From: Borreliella spielmanii
GTDB lineage: Bacteria; Spirochaetota; Spirochaetia; Borreliales; Borreliaceae
DNA length: 54,967 bases
Direction: 5' to 3'
Assembly: GCF_014201705.1 (NCBI RefSeq)
Contig: NZ_JACHFA010000003.1
Span: forward strand, 1 to 54,967
Shown in pieces: positions 34,002-42,276 of this stretch; position 1 is the stretch's first letter, and the number at the start of each line of letters is the position of its first letter. A program made the position numbers and the translations under genes. The notes under the pieces were generated by a model that saw only the letters and a list, made by a program, of their open reading frames with translations, was not told where the DNA came from and searched no databases.

Positions 34002-35378
34002 ATGTACGAAGAAAAAAATAATGAGGATAAATTTACAATTACATTAGAAGGCGTGCTTGACAGAAATGCCACTAAGAGTAATTTAAAAAAAGAGCTTTCA
34101 AGTTTAAAAAAGGAAATTTTTTTTAATCAGACTGGTTTAAGTTTAAAAGGTAGTAAAGATTTTTTATCCTCAAGTCTTGAGAGACTAAAAAGCCCTCAAA
34201 GACTTGAAAACAACAATCTACAAAAATTAGCAAGTTTTAAATCTGTTTTAAGAAACAATCCTTTTAAGGATTTTTTAAGCTTAGATCTTTGGGAAAACCC
34301 TTCAGAGAGTTTTTTAAAAGATTTAGATTCTTTAAAAGACAAAAGTGGTGTGGCTAGCAATCATTTTGTTGTTAAAAAAAATAATATTAGCTCTTATTTA
34401 GAGCCAGAAATAGATAAATTAGATTTAAATTCTAGCAGTCAATATTCATATTTTAAAACTGAAAATATTAAAAATGTTTTTAAGCAAAATTTTAGTGACA
34501 ACTTTAATAAGGATCAAACCAATAAAACATTAAAAGATTATAGATTAAATTCTAATTTTGACAAGATCAAGCTTAGCTTTGTCAAGGATGATTTACAAGA
34601 ACCATTGGGTTTGAAAAACGAAAATAATCAGACTGTTTGGGAGAATTTGATGTCTTTTAAAAATTTTTTAAGAGACTCAAATTTGGTTGATTTTTTTAAT
34701 ATAAGAGATCGTTTTAATGATTTTAAATTATTTTTAAATGAATTTCAAAATTTAAAAGACAAAAAGGTTTTCCAATTAAGTCTTGAAAACTTTATTTGCA
34801 AAGATAGTCAGAAAGAAAGTGTAAATAAAATGCTCAAAGGGCAAAGATCTTTTGAAACAGAGTTTGAGAGAAATGATTTTTTAAGAAAACTTTATGTTCT
34901 TCAAAGTTCACAAAATTCAAATTTAAATGATTTCTCTTTTATGGTTGAGCTTGTGCAGAAATTGAAAAATGAAGGCTTTGCAAAAAATGATTCAAAAGCT
35001 ATTAGCCTAATAAGCGATTTTTTAAGCGCAAAGAGTAACTTAGAAAAAGTTTTAAGTTTTAACAATATGCCTTCAATTTCTCTAAAGGATATAGAAGTTG
35101 AGCCTGAAGTTTTAAATAGCAGTAAAATAATAGACAGTGTTTCTAAGCCAAGATTAGATCCACTTTTAGAAAAAACCGTAGAACTTTTAGAATGGGCTAA
35201 AAGTTACGATTTTACTAGCAGTGTAGTAGACCCTTTAAGAAATACTTTTTCAAATTTTAGCAATCTGTTAAGACAGGCATTAGAAAGCTTACCTTTGGTT
35301 GAGTGTATTACAAATGCGTTAAGAGACGGTGGTGGATTTAGTGCAAGAGGAATTGATGATGATTCTAGAATGCCTTAG
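34002..35378 (+). CDS. Tail tape measure protein candidate, DUF759 (BBA50)
   Basis: A 458-residue elongated helical protein rich in Leu, Lys, Ser and Asn with repeated LKDL/LDSLKDK segments; the C-terminus has a hydrophobic, glycine-ending part (SNLLRQALESLPLVE; GGGFSARG). ATG at 34002 has AAAGG upstream; a TTG 21 bases earlier is less likely. At about 1.5 angstrom per residue, the length would set a tail near 70 nm. Matches cp32 DUF759 by order. Confidence 0.6.
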   Translation: MYEEKNNEDKFTITLEGVLDRNATKSNLKKELSSLKKEIFFNQTGLSLKGSKDFLSSSLERLKSPQRLENNNLQKLASFKSVLRNNPFKDFLSLDLWENPSESFLKDLDSLKDKSGVASNHFVVKKNNISSYLEPEIDKLDLNSSSQYSYFKTENIKNVFKQNFSDNFNKDQTNKTLKDYRLNSNFDKIKLSFVKDDLQEPLGLKNENNQTVWENLMSFKNFLRDSNLVDFFNIRDRFNDFKLFLNEFQNLKDKKVFQLSLENFICKDSQKESVNKMLKGQRSFETEFERNDFLRKLYVLQSSQNSNLNDFSFMVELVQKLKNEGFAKNDSKAISLISDFLSAKSNLEKVLSFNNMPSISLKDIEVEPEVLNSSKIIDSVSKPRLDPLLEKTVELLEWAKSYDFTSSVVDPLRNTFSNFSNLLRQALESLPLVECITNALRDGGGFSARGIDDDSRMP

Positions 35379-35411
35379 TAAATTAAAAAAGGAAATTAAA
35401 AGAGGTTTTAA

Positions 35412-35972
35412 GTGATTAAGCAAGCTACTAGGTTAATAGAAGATGTTGTAAATCAAATTTCAAGCTTAGCAAGCATTTCTAATTTTGTTTTACTTTTCCC
35501 AAGGCTTGATTTTAAAGGACTTGGGTACATTCCCCAACTGTTTTTTATTTTTGTAAAGAATGATCTAATAGAAGAAAATCTCTCAAGCATAAGCTCGGAC
35601 CGTGCGGTAATTGATTTTACAAATACAAAAAGTGAATATGTGAACTTTAACATTACTCCAAGGCCAGAGATTATAACAATTAATAAAGGGATTTTGTCAT
35701 CTATTTATGACAAAACCTTACTACGGGCTTTAAAAGAAACCCCTTTTATGAACAGTGTTTTAGAATTTAATAGTAATTTTATAAAAATGCAATTTAGACA
35801 GAAGTTTAACTTAGGGGTTTATTACAGTATGTACAGTCCTTCAGTAGGATTTCACGAGGTGGTAAGTATTAATTCATTAAAGCTTAAAGATACAGTTTAT
35901 CTAGAAGAGGTAGAAGTTAGTTTGCAAGTAAAAATTTGCAAAACGTTTAATATTTTAACCTATAAAGGTTAA
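35412..35972 (+). CDS. Baseplate/tail protein, DUF792-like (BBA51)
   Basis: A 186-residue protein starting at GTG with AGAGG upstream. Beta-rich (FVLLFPRLDFKGLGYIPQLF; VYLEEVEVSLQVKICKTF). It follows the tape measure as DUF792 does in cp32 and may be the hub-joining protein. In lp54 the next phage gene is displaced by the BBA52-54 cassette. Confidence 0.55.
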   Translation: MIKQATRLIEDVVNQISSLASISNFVLLFPRLDFKGLGYIPQLFFIFVKNDLIEENLSSISSDRAVIDFTNTKSEYVNFNITPRPEIITINKGILSSIYDKTLLRALKETPFMNSVLEFNSNFIKMQFRQKFNLGVYYSMYSPSVGFHEVVSINSLKLKDTVYLEEVEVSLQVKICKTFNILTYKG

Positions 35973-36011
35973 AATATTAATTAAACACAACTTAATATTG
36001 GGAGAATATTG

Positions 36012-36845
36012 ATGAGCCAGTTTAAGCTTATTTTGATATTTGTTTTGTTTATTGCTTCAACAATATATGCAAGCGTAGCAAGACCATTTGATTTTAAAAA
36101 ATGGAATTTTAAAAAAGACATAGATTTGGCTTATGTATTAATTTATGATGTTGATAATGGGATTTTAATCAAATCCCAAGATAAAGCCGGTAGCATTAAA
36201 AGTCAAGAAGTACTTGCTAAACTTAATAAGTTAAATGTTTATTCTAATAGTTTGCATAAAATAATAAAAAAAAGACTTTCTAGGAGTAGATTTCAAAAAG
36301 AGGTAAAATTCCCCATACTTAAGATCTTGAGAAGATATAAATATTTAACAAAAAATTACAAAAATAAAAGGTTTATTGAAAATCCGGAATATACAAAACT
36401 TATTGTAGAGAGAAATATTAAAATAGTTCTTTTCCTAGAAAACTATTTTAAAGCTAAGTTTGAGAATGTAAAATCTCATAAAAAGATTAAAAAAAGAATG
36501 GATGCTAATCGGAGTAGCTTAAAGTCTTTAAGGGATAAAACTAACAACTCTGGTAGATCAAGGTTTTCAAACTTCAAAACTCCAAAAAGTTCACAAGGTT
36601 TAAAAAAATGTAATAAAAAACGAATCTTAAACAAGTATGATCTTAACCGGGCAGATGGCGAGCTTTCAGACGAGCTAGAAAGTAGTCCAGATGAGCTAGA
36701 AAGTAGTACAGATGAGCTAGAAAGCAGCCCAGATGAGCTAGAAGAAAGTAGTGACTCAGGTGAGCTAGAAAGCGAGTATAATGTTAATGAAGAAACCCAA
36801 AGTGAAGATGAGTTTTTTGATCTTCAAGAAGATCAATTTAACTAA
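36012..36845 (+). CDS. Exported protein with acidic repeats, BBA52 ortholog
   Basis: A 277-residue protein with a cleavable signal peptide (to IYASVA, no lipobox). A basic helical middle is followed by four DELESS-type repeats (about residues 215-240) and a very acidic C-terminus. ATG at 36012 has GGGAG seven bases upstream. B31 BBA52 is an outer-membrane protein with a reported role in tick-to-host passage. It interrupts the phage tail operon between BBA51 and BBA55 and so is cargo, not structure. Confidence 0.75.
   Translation: MSQFKLILIFVLFIASTIYASVARPFDFKKWNFKKDIDLAYVLIYDVDNGILIKSQDKAGSIKSQEVLAKLNKLNVYSNSLHKIIKKRLSRSRFQKEVKFPILKILRRYKYLTKNYKNKRFIENPEYTKLIVERNIKIVLFLENYFKAKFENVKSHKKIKKRMDANRSSLKSLRDKTNNSGRSRFSNFKTPKSSQGLKKCNKKRILNKYDLNRADGELSDELESSPDELESSTDELESSPDELEESSDSGELESEYNVNEETQSEDEFFDLQEDQFN
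36660..36762 (+). repeat. Tandem DELESS-coding repeats in BBA52
   Basis: GATGAGCTAGAAAGTAGT-type 24-bp units occur about four times (36666, 36690, 36714, 36738 region), with substitutions (AGTCCA, AGTACA, AGCCCA). Confidence 0.75.
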
Positions 36846-36914
36846 TTTTTAATTTAAAGATTTTATTTTGATTTACTTTATAAAGCTAGAATAATTTTGA
36901 TTTGGAGAATATTA

Positions 36915-37190
36915 ATGAAAAAATTAATTTTAATTTCTTTGTTTGTTTTAAGCGTTAATGTGTATTGTTACGATCTTCAAGATGATGAAGAGATTGCAGT
37001 CAAGTTTTTATACGAAGAGATAAAAATTAGTGGCAATTTAAACGAAGATCATTCTATTTCTTCTGTTGAAAGTTTAATACAAAATGTAATTAATAAAATA
37101 GGATCTGAGAATATTTTAAGCATTGAGCACAATATAACTTTTAATGGTGTTTCTGTAATGGTAACCTATAAAGTTAAAAAGCTAAGTTAG
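36915..37190 (+). CDS. Small exported protein (BBA53)
   Basis: A 91-residue protein; ATG at 36915 has GGAGA upstream. Signal peptide MKKLILISLFVLSVNVYC, then a domain ending IGSENILSIEHNITFNG and VMVTYKVK. It is clearly paralogous to the next gene. If the Cys at 18 is lipidated it would be a lipoprotein (VYC is a poor lipobox). Function unknown. Confidence 0.7.
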   Translation: MKKLILISLFVLSVNVYCYDLQDDEEIAVKFLYEEIKISGNLNEDHSISSVESLIQNVINKIGSENILSIEHNITFNGVSVMVTYKVKKLS

Positions 37191-37224
37191 CAAGGTTTTA
37201 AGTTTAAGGTAAATTGGTAGATTT

Positions 37225-37491
37225 GTGAGAGAAGTTTTTTTAATTTTTATTTTATTTTTTTGTTTAGCTTTTAATTTACACTCCTATACTGTTGGGGGGA
37301 ATGATGGAATTGTTAAGGTTAAAATTTTCAATTTCAAACTGAATCAGCAGAGATCTTTTGAAGAACTTGAGAGAGATTTAAGACTTTTTATTCAAAAGGT
37401 AGGTTCAAAAAATGTTTTAAACATTAATCATAAAATTTTGTTCACAGGGGTAGAGGTTGTAGTAATGGTGATTTATAAATTAAATTCATAA
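37225..37491 (+). CDS. Small exported protein, BBA53 paralogue (BBA54)
   Basis: An 88-residue protein starting at GTG with a poor binding site. Signal peptide to about LHSYT, then FIQKVGSKNVLNINHKILFT and MVIYKL, matching BBA53 residue for residue over the second half. Probably a tandem duplication. May be coupled to BBA53. Function unknown. Confidence 0.65.
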   Translation: MREVFLIFILFFCLAFNLHSYTVGGNDGIVKVKIFNFKLNQQRSFEELERDLRLFIQKVGSKNVLNINHKILFTGVEVVVMVIYKLNS

Positions 37492-37575
37492 GAAAATCCA
37501 TAAGAAGATTAAATTTCTCTGGTGATTTTGATTTATTAGTTTGTTAATTTAAAAAAGGAGTTTTATTTAAAAAGG

Positions 37576-38514
37576 ATGTTAATATTTCAATACGATTTTA
37601 AGATTGAATTTTACAATGCAGTCGATTCTAAGAATAGCATTGGCGGTAGACTTGCAGGTTTAAGGCCTAGAGTTGTTATTGTTACTCAAAATGGTTCTCC
37701 GGATTTGAATATTGTTATTCAAAATACATATTCTTTGAACAATTTAATAATTGGCAAAAAAGCCAAACTTCAAATTTTTAATGCGCCTTTAAATTTTTCT
37801 GATTTCAAGAGTGCAGATATTGTGAAAATTTATTATAAGAAGTTTACGCATCAGCAAGATTATCAATTTATTATGGCTGGGTATTTAGGAGCACCTGTTG
37901 AAAAAATTGGTGGTCTTGAAAATTTTAGTTTTGAGTGCGAGCTTTATCTTTTGTCTAAGGATACTTTTTTAGAGAGGAAGTTTGAATATAAAAATTTCAA
38001 AGGTAGTACTATTGTTGATGCAATAGAGCATGTGTTTAAGGACAAAGCAATCTTTTGTATGAATGAGCTTGGAAAAACAAGAGTCATTAATGAGAGCTTT
38101 GCTTGCAATTCGCCAAAAGGATTAATAGAACACTTAATACGACTAGGATACGTTGATGTTGTTGTTGTTGACATTGGAAACTTTGGGCAAGATGTTGATT
38201 CGAAATTTATTTTTACGAATTTTGGACAATTTATTTCTGGCGAGCGTAAAAGACTTGAAGATTATGGACTTTTGTTTGTACCCCAAAGAGATGTTGGGGC
38301 TTTTAAGAGTTCTAATTTAAACTTTTATCAAGCACAAGTAATGTTTACTCACAACATTAGAATTGGAGAGAGCTTAAGCTTTAAAGACAGGTATGGGAAT
38401 AATGTTGATTGTAAGGTTAAAAATACTAGTGCTAGATTAAGTAGTACTAGAGAGTGTGTTTTAAATCTTGAGCTTTACTCTGAAGATAAAAAAGGAATGT
38501 ATTATGGAAAATAA
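37576..38514 (+). CDS. Baseplate hub candidate, DUF693 (BBA55)
   Basis: A 312-residue protein beginning FQYDFKIEFYNAVDSKNSIG and holding long beta regions, the pattern of gp27/gpD-like hub proteins; cp32 carries the same DUF693 gene before its spike gene. ATG at 37576; AAGGAG lies 15 bases upstream, rather distant. It overlaps the spike gene by 11 bases. Confidence 0.6.
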   Translation: MLIFQYDFKIEFYNAVDSKNSIGGRLAGLRPRVVIVTQNGSPDLNIVIQNTYSLNNLIIGKKAKLQIFNAPLNFSDFKSADIVKIYYKKFTHQQDYQFIMAGYLGAPVEKIGGLENFSFECELYLLSKDTFLERKFEYKNFKGSTIVDAIEHVFKDKAIFCMNELGKTRVINESFACNSPKGLIEHLIRLGYVDVVVVDIGNFGQDVDSKFIFTNFGQFISGERKRLEDYGLLFVPQRDVGAFKSSNLNFYQAQVMFTHNIRIGESLSFKDRYGNNVDCKVKNTSARLSSTRECVLNLELYSEDKKGMYYGK

Positions 38515-39067
38515 TGTTTATAGGTTAAGTAGTTTAAAAGGTTCTTCTGTTAGTGTGCTAAAGCAGTATCTTTTTGAGAATGTTTTTATTTGCAGAATAG
38601 GTATTATTAAAAGTTTTGACTTTAAAACCCAAACAGGGGTTGTTGCTATTAAAGAGTATGAAGGGTTAGAGATTAGTACTAAAAATATATCTAACTTTAA
38701 TCTTGATTTAGCAGAAGAAGATGAAGTAGTTTTACTTCAAAGTAATTTTAATCTTTTCCAAGAAAGCGACAATAATCATTTTGACAAAAATTATTATTAC
38801 ATTTTAAGTGTTCTTAACCCCAAAAAGATTGGTATTAAGCTTGATGAGTTTAGAATGAATTTAAAAGAGTTTGACACACAAAGTGAAAATATAAAATTTA
38901 AAGCTAAAAAATTAATTATTGATGCAGATAGTATTGAGATTAAAGGTAATTTAAAAATCAATGGAACTAATTTCGAAAATCATATGCACAGTTCTGGTAC
39001 TCTAACTTATGTCAATAGTAGCGGTGCTCCAACAGTTACAACTGGGAAAACGGGTCCTCTTATTTGA
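38504..39067 (+). CDS. Baseplate spike candidate, DUF777 (BBA56)
   Basis: A 187-residue protein (ATG at 38504 with AAGGA upstream). After an OB-fold-like part (FICRIGIIKSFDFKTQTGVVA) it has a beta-helix-like strand series and then NFENHMHSSGTLTYVNSSG, an HxH motif as found in the metal-binding tip of gpV/gp45-type contractile-tail spikes, ending in GKTGPLI. Last gene of phage block 3; the next genes in cp32 order are found at the other side of the plasmid, at 5.9 kb. Confidence 0.7.
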   Translation: MENNVYRLSSLKGSSVSVLKQYLFENVFICRIGIIKSFDFKTQTGVVAIKEYEGLEISTKNISNFNLDLAEEDEVVLLQSNFNLFQESDNNHFDKNYYYILSVLNPKKIGIKLDEFRMNLKEFDTQSENIKFKAKKLIIDADSIEIKGNLKINGTNFENHMHSSGTLTYVNSSGAPTVTTGKTGPLI

Positions 39068-39089
39068 TATAGGCTTGTTAATGGGGTTT

Positions 39090-40358
39090 TTAGTGATTAT
39101 TTTCTTCTACTAATAATAAGATTAAGTTTTTTACTTGGTTTGTAAACTCTTTTGTTGCGTCAATTATTTGAATGATATTGCTATTTGTTAATTTAGATTG
39201 AACTTCTAGTGCTTTTTTTATGTTTTTGTATTCATTTTTTACTTTAGTAAATTTTTCAGCCAAAACTTTGTATTCTTGGGCTACTGATTTGTTGTAAAGC
39301 TTTGGGTTTGGATGAAATTTTGATCCCAAGTCCCAGTTTATTTGGCTGGAGTTTTCTTGTTTTTGCCATTGGGTAGCGGCATCTAGAACCTGTTTTATGG
39401 TGCTTGTTCCTAGGGGATCTTTAATGTCTTCAAAAATAAGCTCACTTTTTCTCAACTCTTCAAGCAATCTATTTTTTGTTTTTTCTATATTCTTAGTATT
39501 AATATTATTGGCGATTGTGTTGTTTGTTGTGTTTAGAGAGTCTTGCTGATCTTTTGCTGAATTTTCAATCTCAATCTCAATCTCAATCTCAATTTCATTC
39601 TCATTCTCATTCTCATTCTCATTCTTTTTAAATGTTTTTAAATTTTTTATTGCATTTAATGCTTTATCTAGAGATTTTCTAACTTGTTCTGCGTATTCTT
39701 TTGTTATAAAGTTGCCATCTTTACTTAAGTATGTGTCTTGTTTTTGAAATTGAATTTGTGTGTGGGTTCTTGTACTTTCTGTTAAAGTGTTATTTTCTTC
39801 TTCTTTTTCTTCAAGATTAAAAAATTTGTTTTTGACATTAATATTAATCTCTTTAATCTCTTCTTCAATTGGATTGAGTATTGTCTGCTCGTCGGTGGTG
39901 CTTAAAATTTTAAATTCTATTGTGGTTGGGGTTAAAGATTTTTGCATATTTGGGTCTAATTCTTGTTCTGTAATCTCATCAGAAGCCCCTATTAACAATA
40001 ATTTTTCTTGTATTTTTGCAATTTCTTCTTCTGATTTAGCTATATTTTGGGGTTCTAGAGTTTCTAGTGGTATTAGGCTTTCGCTGTCTGATTCAGATTT
40101 TAAGAGAAATTCTTGTTTTCCAGGTTCAATTTTTTCAATTTCTAAAATAGGAGGAGTGTTTGTGTTTGCTTTAAGTTCTTTTTTAGAGTCCGATTCAATT
40201 TGTAAGCTATTTTTAATGACTTCTGAAATATTTTGTAATTTATATTCGTTTAAGGCTTTGTTTTTATCATTTGTATCCATGTTGGTATTACAGCTAATAA
40301 TTAGCATTGATGTAAGTATTAAAAATTTGTTTAAAACATTGCTAAGCTTGCCTTTCAA
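39090..40358 (-). CDS. Lipoprotein, BBA57 ortholog
   Basis: A 422-residue lipoprotein, TTG start with AAGGAG, lipobox LIISC (Cys23). A very acidic, Glu/Ile/Leu-rich middle includes (NE)5(IE)5 repeats near residues 245-264; the C-terminal helical part holds SQINWDLGSKFHPNPKLYN and ends LILLLVEENNH. In B31, BBA57 is an RpoS-dependent lipoprotein important for early mammalian infection. It converges with the phage spike gene only 22 bases away, with no clear hairpin between. Confidence 0.75.
   Translation of the reverse strand: MKGKLSNVLNKFLILTSMLIISCNTNMDTNDKNKALNEYKLQNISEVIKNSLQIESDSKKELKANTNTPPILEIEKIEPGKQEFLLKSESDSESLIPLETLEPQNIAKSEEEIAKIQEKLLLIGASDEITEQELDPNMQKSLTPTTIEFKILSTTDEQTILNPIEEEIKEININVKNKFFNLEEKEEENNTLTESTRTHTQIQFQKQDTYLSKDGNFITKEYAEQVRKSLDKALNAIKNLKTFKKNENENENENEIEIEIEIEIENSAKDQQDSLNTTNNTIANNINTKNIEKTKNRLLEELRKSELIFEDIKDPLGTSTIKQVLDAATQWQKQENSSQINWDLGSKFHPNPKLYNKSVAQEYKVLAEKFTKVKNEYKNIKKALEVQSKLTNSNIIQIIDATKEFTNQVKNLILLLVEENNH
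39565..39624 (-). repeat. Ten 6-bp repeats coding (NE)5(IE)5 in BBA57
   Basis: On plus: four TCAATC, one TCAATT and five TCATTC in a row. In-frame hexamers; slippage changes length only. Confidence 0.95.
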
Positions 40359-40839
40359 AGCCTTAAGCTCCTTTTAAAACAAGAATATTGAGAAACATTA
40401 TACTACATTTTACTAGATTTTGATTAAATTTTAATTTAAAGACATAAAAATCCCCCGTTAAGGGGATTTAAGGGGGTATCATAGATTTTATGTTTTATTT
40501 TTAAATTTTTTATTCTTACTATTTAGAGAAATTTAATACTTTTTAGTGTTTTGCCTTTGGTTTATTTATAATTTGGCGTTGAAGTAGTGGTGCTGTTTAA
40601 AATTATTTTTACATAATTTTTGAAATTCTTAGCACCATTCTTCTCTTTTTAACTTGATTTAAATGCTCTAATTGTACTAAGTGTACAGCATACTTTAAAT
40701 TTTTCAGATTTATTAATAAAGGAGAACATCGAGTTTTACCCGATGTTCCTTTTGAATATATTAATTATTTTAATGTGAGCTTAATTAATTATAGTAAAAT
40801 GTTTTTAAAATGTTAAAATATTGAAATGATTTGATGTTT
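40359..40839. other. Intergenic region BBA57-BBA59 with several hairpins
   Basis: No gene seen. Contents: stem AAATCCCC/GGGGATTT at 40448-40469; long imperfect stem TGGTGCT/AGCACCA at 40588-40637 with an inner AAAATTAT/ATAATTTT; palindrome TGTAC-TAAGT-GTACA at 40673-40687; and a bulged stem AAAGGAGAACATCG / CGATGTTCCTTT at 40718-40753 that may terminate the BBA59 gene. Confidence 0.5.
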
Positions 40840-41064
40840 CTATTCAAACTCTTCTTCATTTTCATCATCGTCTTCTTGCTCATTGTCAGCATTTTCTTTT
40901 ATTTCGGGTTTTGAGTATGAATTTTGCTTTTGTGCATCTTTTGTTTCTTCGTCTGATTCTTTTACCATATTATCAAGAAGGTAGTCTATTAAAACCCCAC
41001 TACCAATTGCGCTACAAGACATCATAAACATTAAAAATGAAGTAAATATTATTTTTTTAACCAT
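40840..41064 (-). CDS. Small acidic lipoprotein (BBA59)
   Basis: A 74-residue lipoprotein: lipobox FMMSC (Cys17), short helix SAIGSGVLIDYLLDNMV and then a fully acidic tail (NEQEDDDENEEEFE). AAGGGGAT precedes ATG. Mature length is under 60 residues. B31 BBA59 is a small lipoprotein of unknown function; the tail suggests a charged surface tether rather than an enzyme. Confidence 0.7.
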   Translation of the reverse strand: MVKKIIFTSFLMFMMSCSAIGSGVLIDYLLDNMVKESDEETKDAQKQNSYSKPEIKENADNEQEDDDENEEEFE

Positions 41065-41160
41065 TTAATCATCCCCTTAACCTAAGCAACTTAATGATAA
41101 TTATATACCATTAAATTATATTTATCAATTAAATAGATTTAATTTAAATTTTAAGATATT

Positions 41161-41925
41161 CTAGATATATTCTTTTTGAATTAATAATTTCAGATTATTT
41201 TTGTCTGTTAATATTTTTAAGATTCGATTGAAATTTTTATTCATTTTAAAGATTTGATTATGAGGCAATAAGTCTAGTTCTATGCTATTTCCGCTAATAG
41301 ATACTTTGTTATAATCTATTGAATGATAATCTTTGTTGTTTTTTATTTGGAATCTATAGATAGGATTTAAGTACTGCTCGCCTATACCTTTTTTAATTAT
41401 ATCTTTAAGCCCTAGTAAAACATAATCTCTAGGTTTCAAGAAGTCGTTTGGTGGATTGAGCATAATGTTAATAATATTGTTATTATTTTTAGGTTTAAGG
41501 TTTAAAACAAATAAGAGATCTTGATTTTGGAAAAAATTCTCAATATTTTCAATCTCTTTAAGTTTTTTCAAAGTAAATCCTTTAGGTGGTTGTGTTAAGT
41601 CTAATAATTCTTTGTTTATTAAGATGCTAAGAGATTCTACTTTTCCTTGTGTAGACAAGATTTTATCCTCTGTTTGTTGAAATTCCTTTTCTCTGTTGAT
41701 ATTAAAATCAATAGAGAATGTTTGAATCGGATAGGCTTGTTTATAGTAATTTTTAATGCTTATTGGGTTTTGATTTGATGCTCTTATTACTACTTTTTGA
41801 ATTGATACTACAGGGATTATTTTTGCTGCAGGTTTTTGATCTTTAATTTTTTCTTCTTCATTTATAGATAAGTTACAGGATAAGATCAGGATTTTTAGCA
41901 ATATTAAAATTATCTTTTTACTCAT
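41161..41925 (-). CDS. Surface lipoprotein, BBA60 ortholog
   Basis: A 254-residue lipoprotein, lipobox LILSC (Cys17), AAGGAGC before ATG. Beta-containing domain with QGKVESLSILINKELLD and a C-terminal helix RILKILTDKNNLKLLIQ. The next upstream gene (BBA61) is a paralogue. B31 BBA60 is described as a surface lipoprotein (P27-like). Function unknown. Confidence 0.7.
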   Translation of the reverse strand: MSKKIILILLKILILSCNLSINEEEKIKDQKPAAKIIPVVSIQKVVIRASNQNPISIKNYYKQAYPIQTFSIDFNINREKEFQQTEDKILSTQGKVESLSILINKELLDLTQPPKGFTLKKLKEIENIENFFQNQDLLFVLNLKPKNNNNIINIMLNPPNDFLKPRDYVLLGLKDIIKKGIGEQYLNPIYRFQIKNNKDYHSIDYNKVSISGNSIELDLLPHNQIFKMNKNFNRILKILTDKNNLKLLIQKEYI

Positions 41926-42276
41926 TTATTGCTCCTTACCCTTTATATATTTATTATATACTATTAATGATTATTAATAGTGGATCTTAAGGTTTATTAG
42001 ATTAAAAATTTTAAAAAATAAAAAACATTGATTTTTGCAAAAAGAAGTTCTTCAATACAGTAAAAGAACTTCTTTGGAGGTAGTTAAAAGTAGTGTTACT
42101 TGCATTGCTTTTTAATATATAGTTTTGGTGATAATTGTAATTACTCTAAAGTATAGCTCATATTTTAAAAGATGAATTTTTACGTGTTTATTTTAATTTA
42201 ATACAAAGAGGACTCGCAGTAAGAGCCTCTTTGAAACGTGTGTGGGAAGTGTTTAATAAATTATTTTTTATTTAAA
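41926..42276. other. Intergenic region with two hairpins between BBA60 and BBA61
   Basis: A perfect 12-bp stem AAAGAAGTTCTT/AAGAACTTCTTT at 42041-42075 and a stem CAAAGAGG/CCTCTTTG with inner TC/GA pairs at 42204-42233. The second is placed to end the BBA61 transcript; the first is extra. The BBA60 promoter should lie at 41940-42040. Confidence 0.55.
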
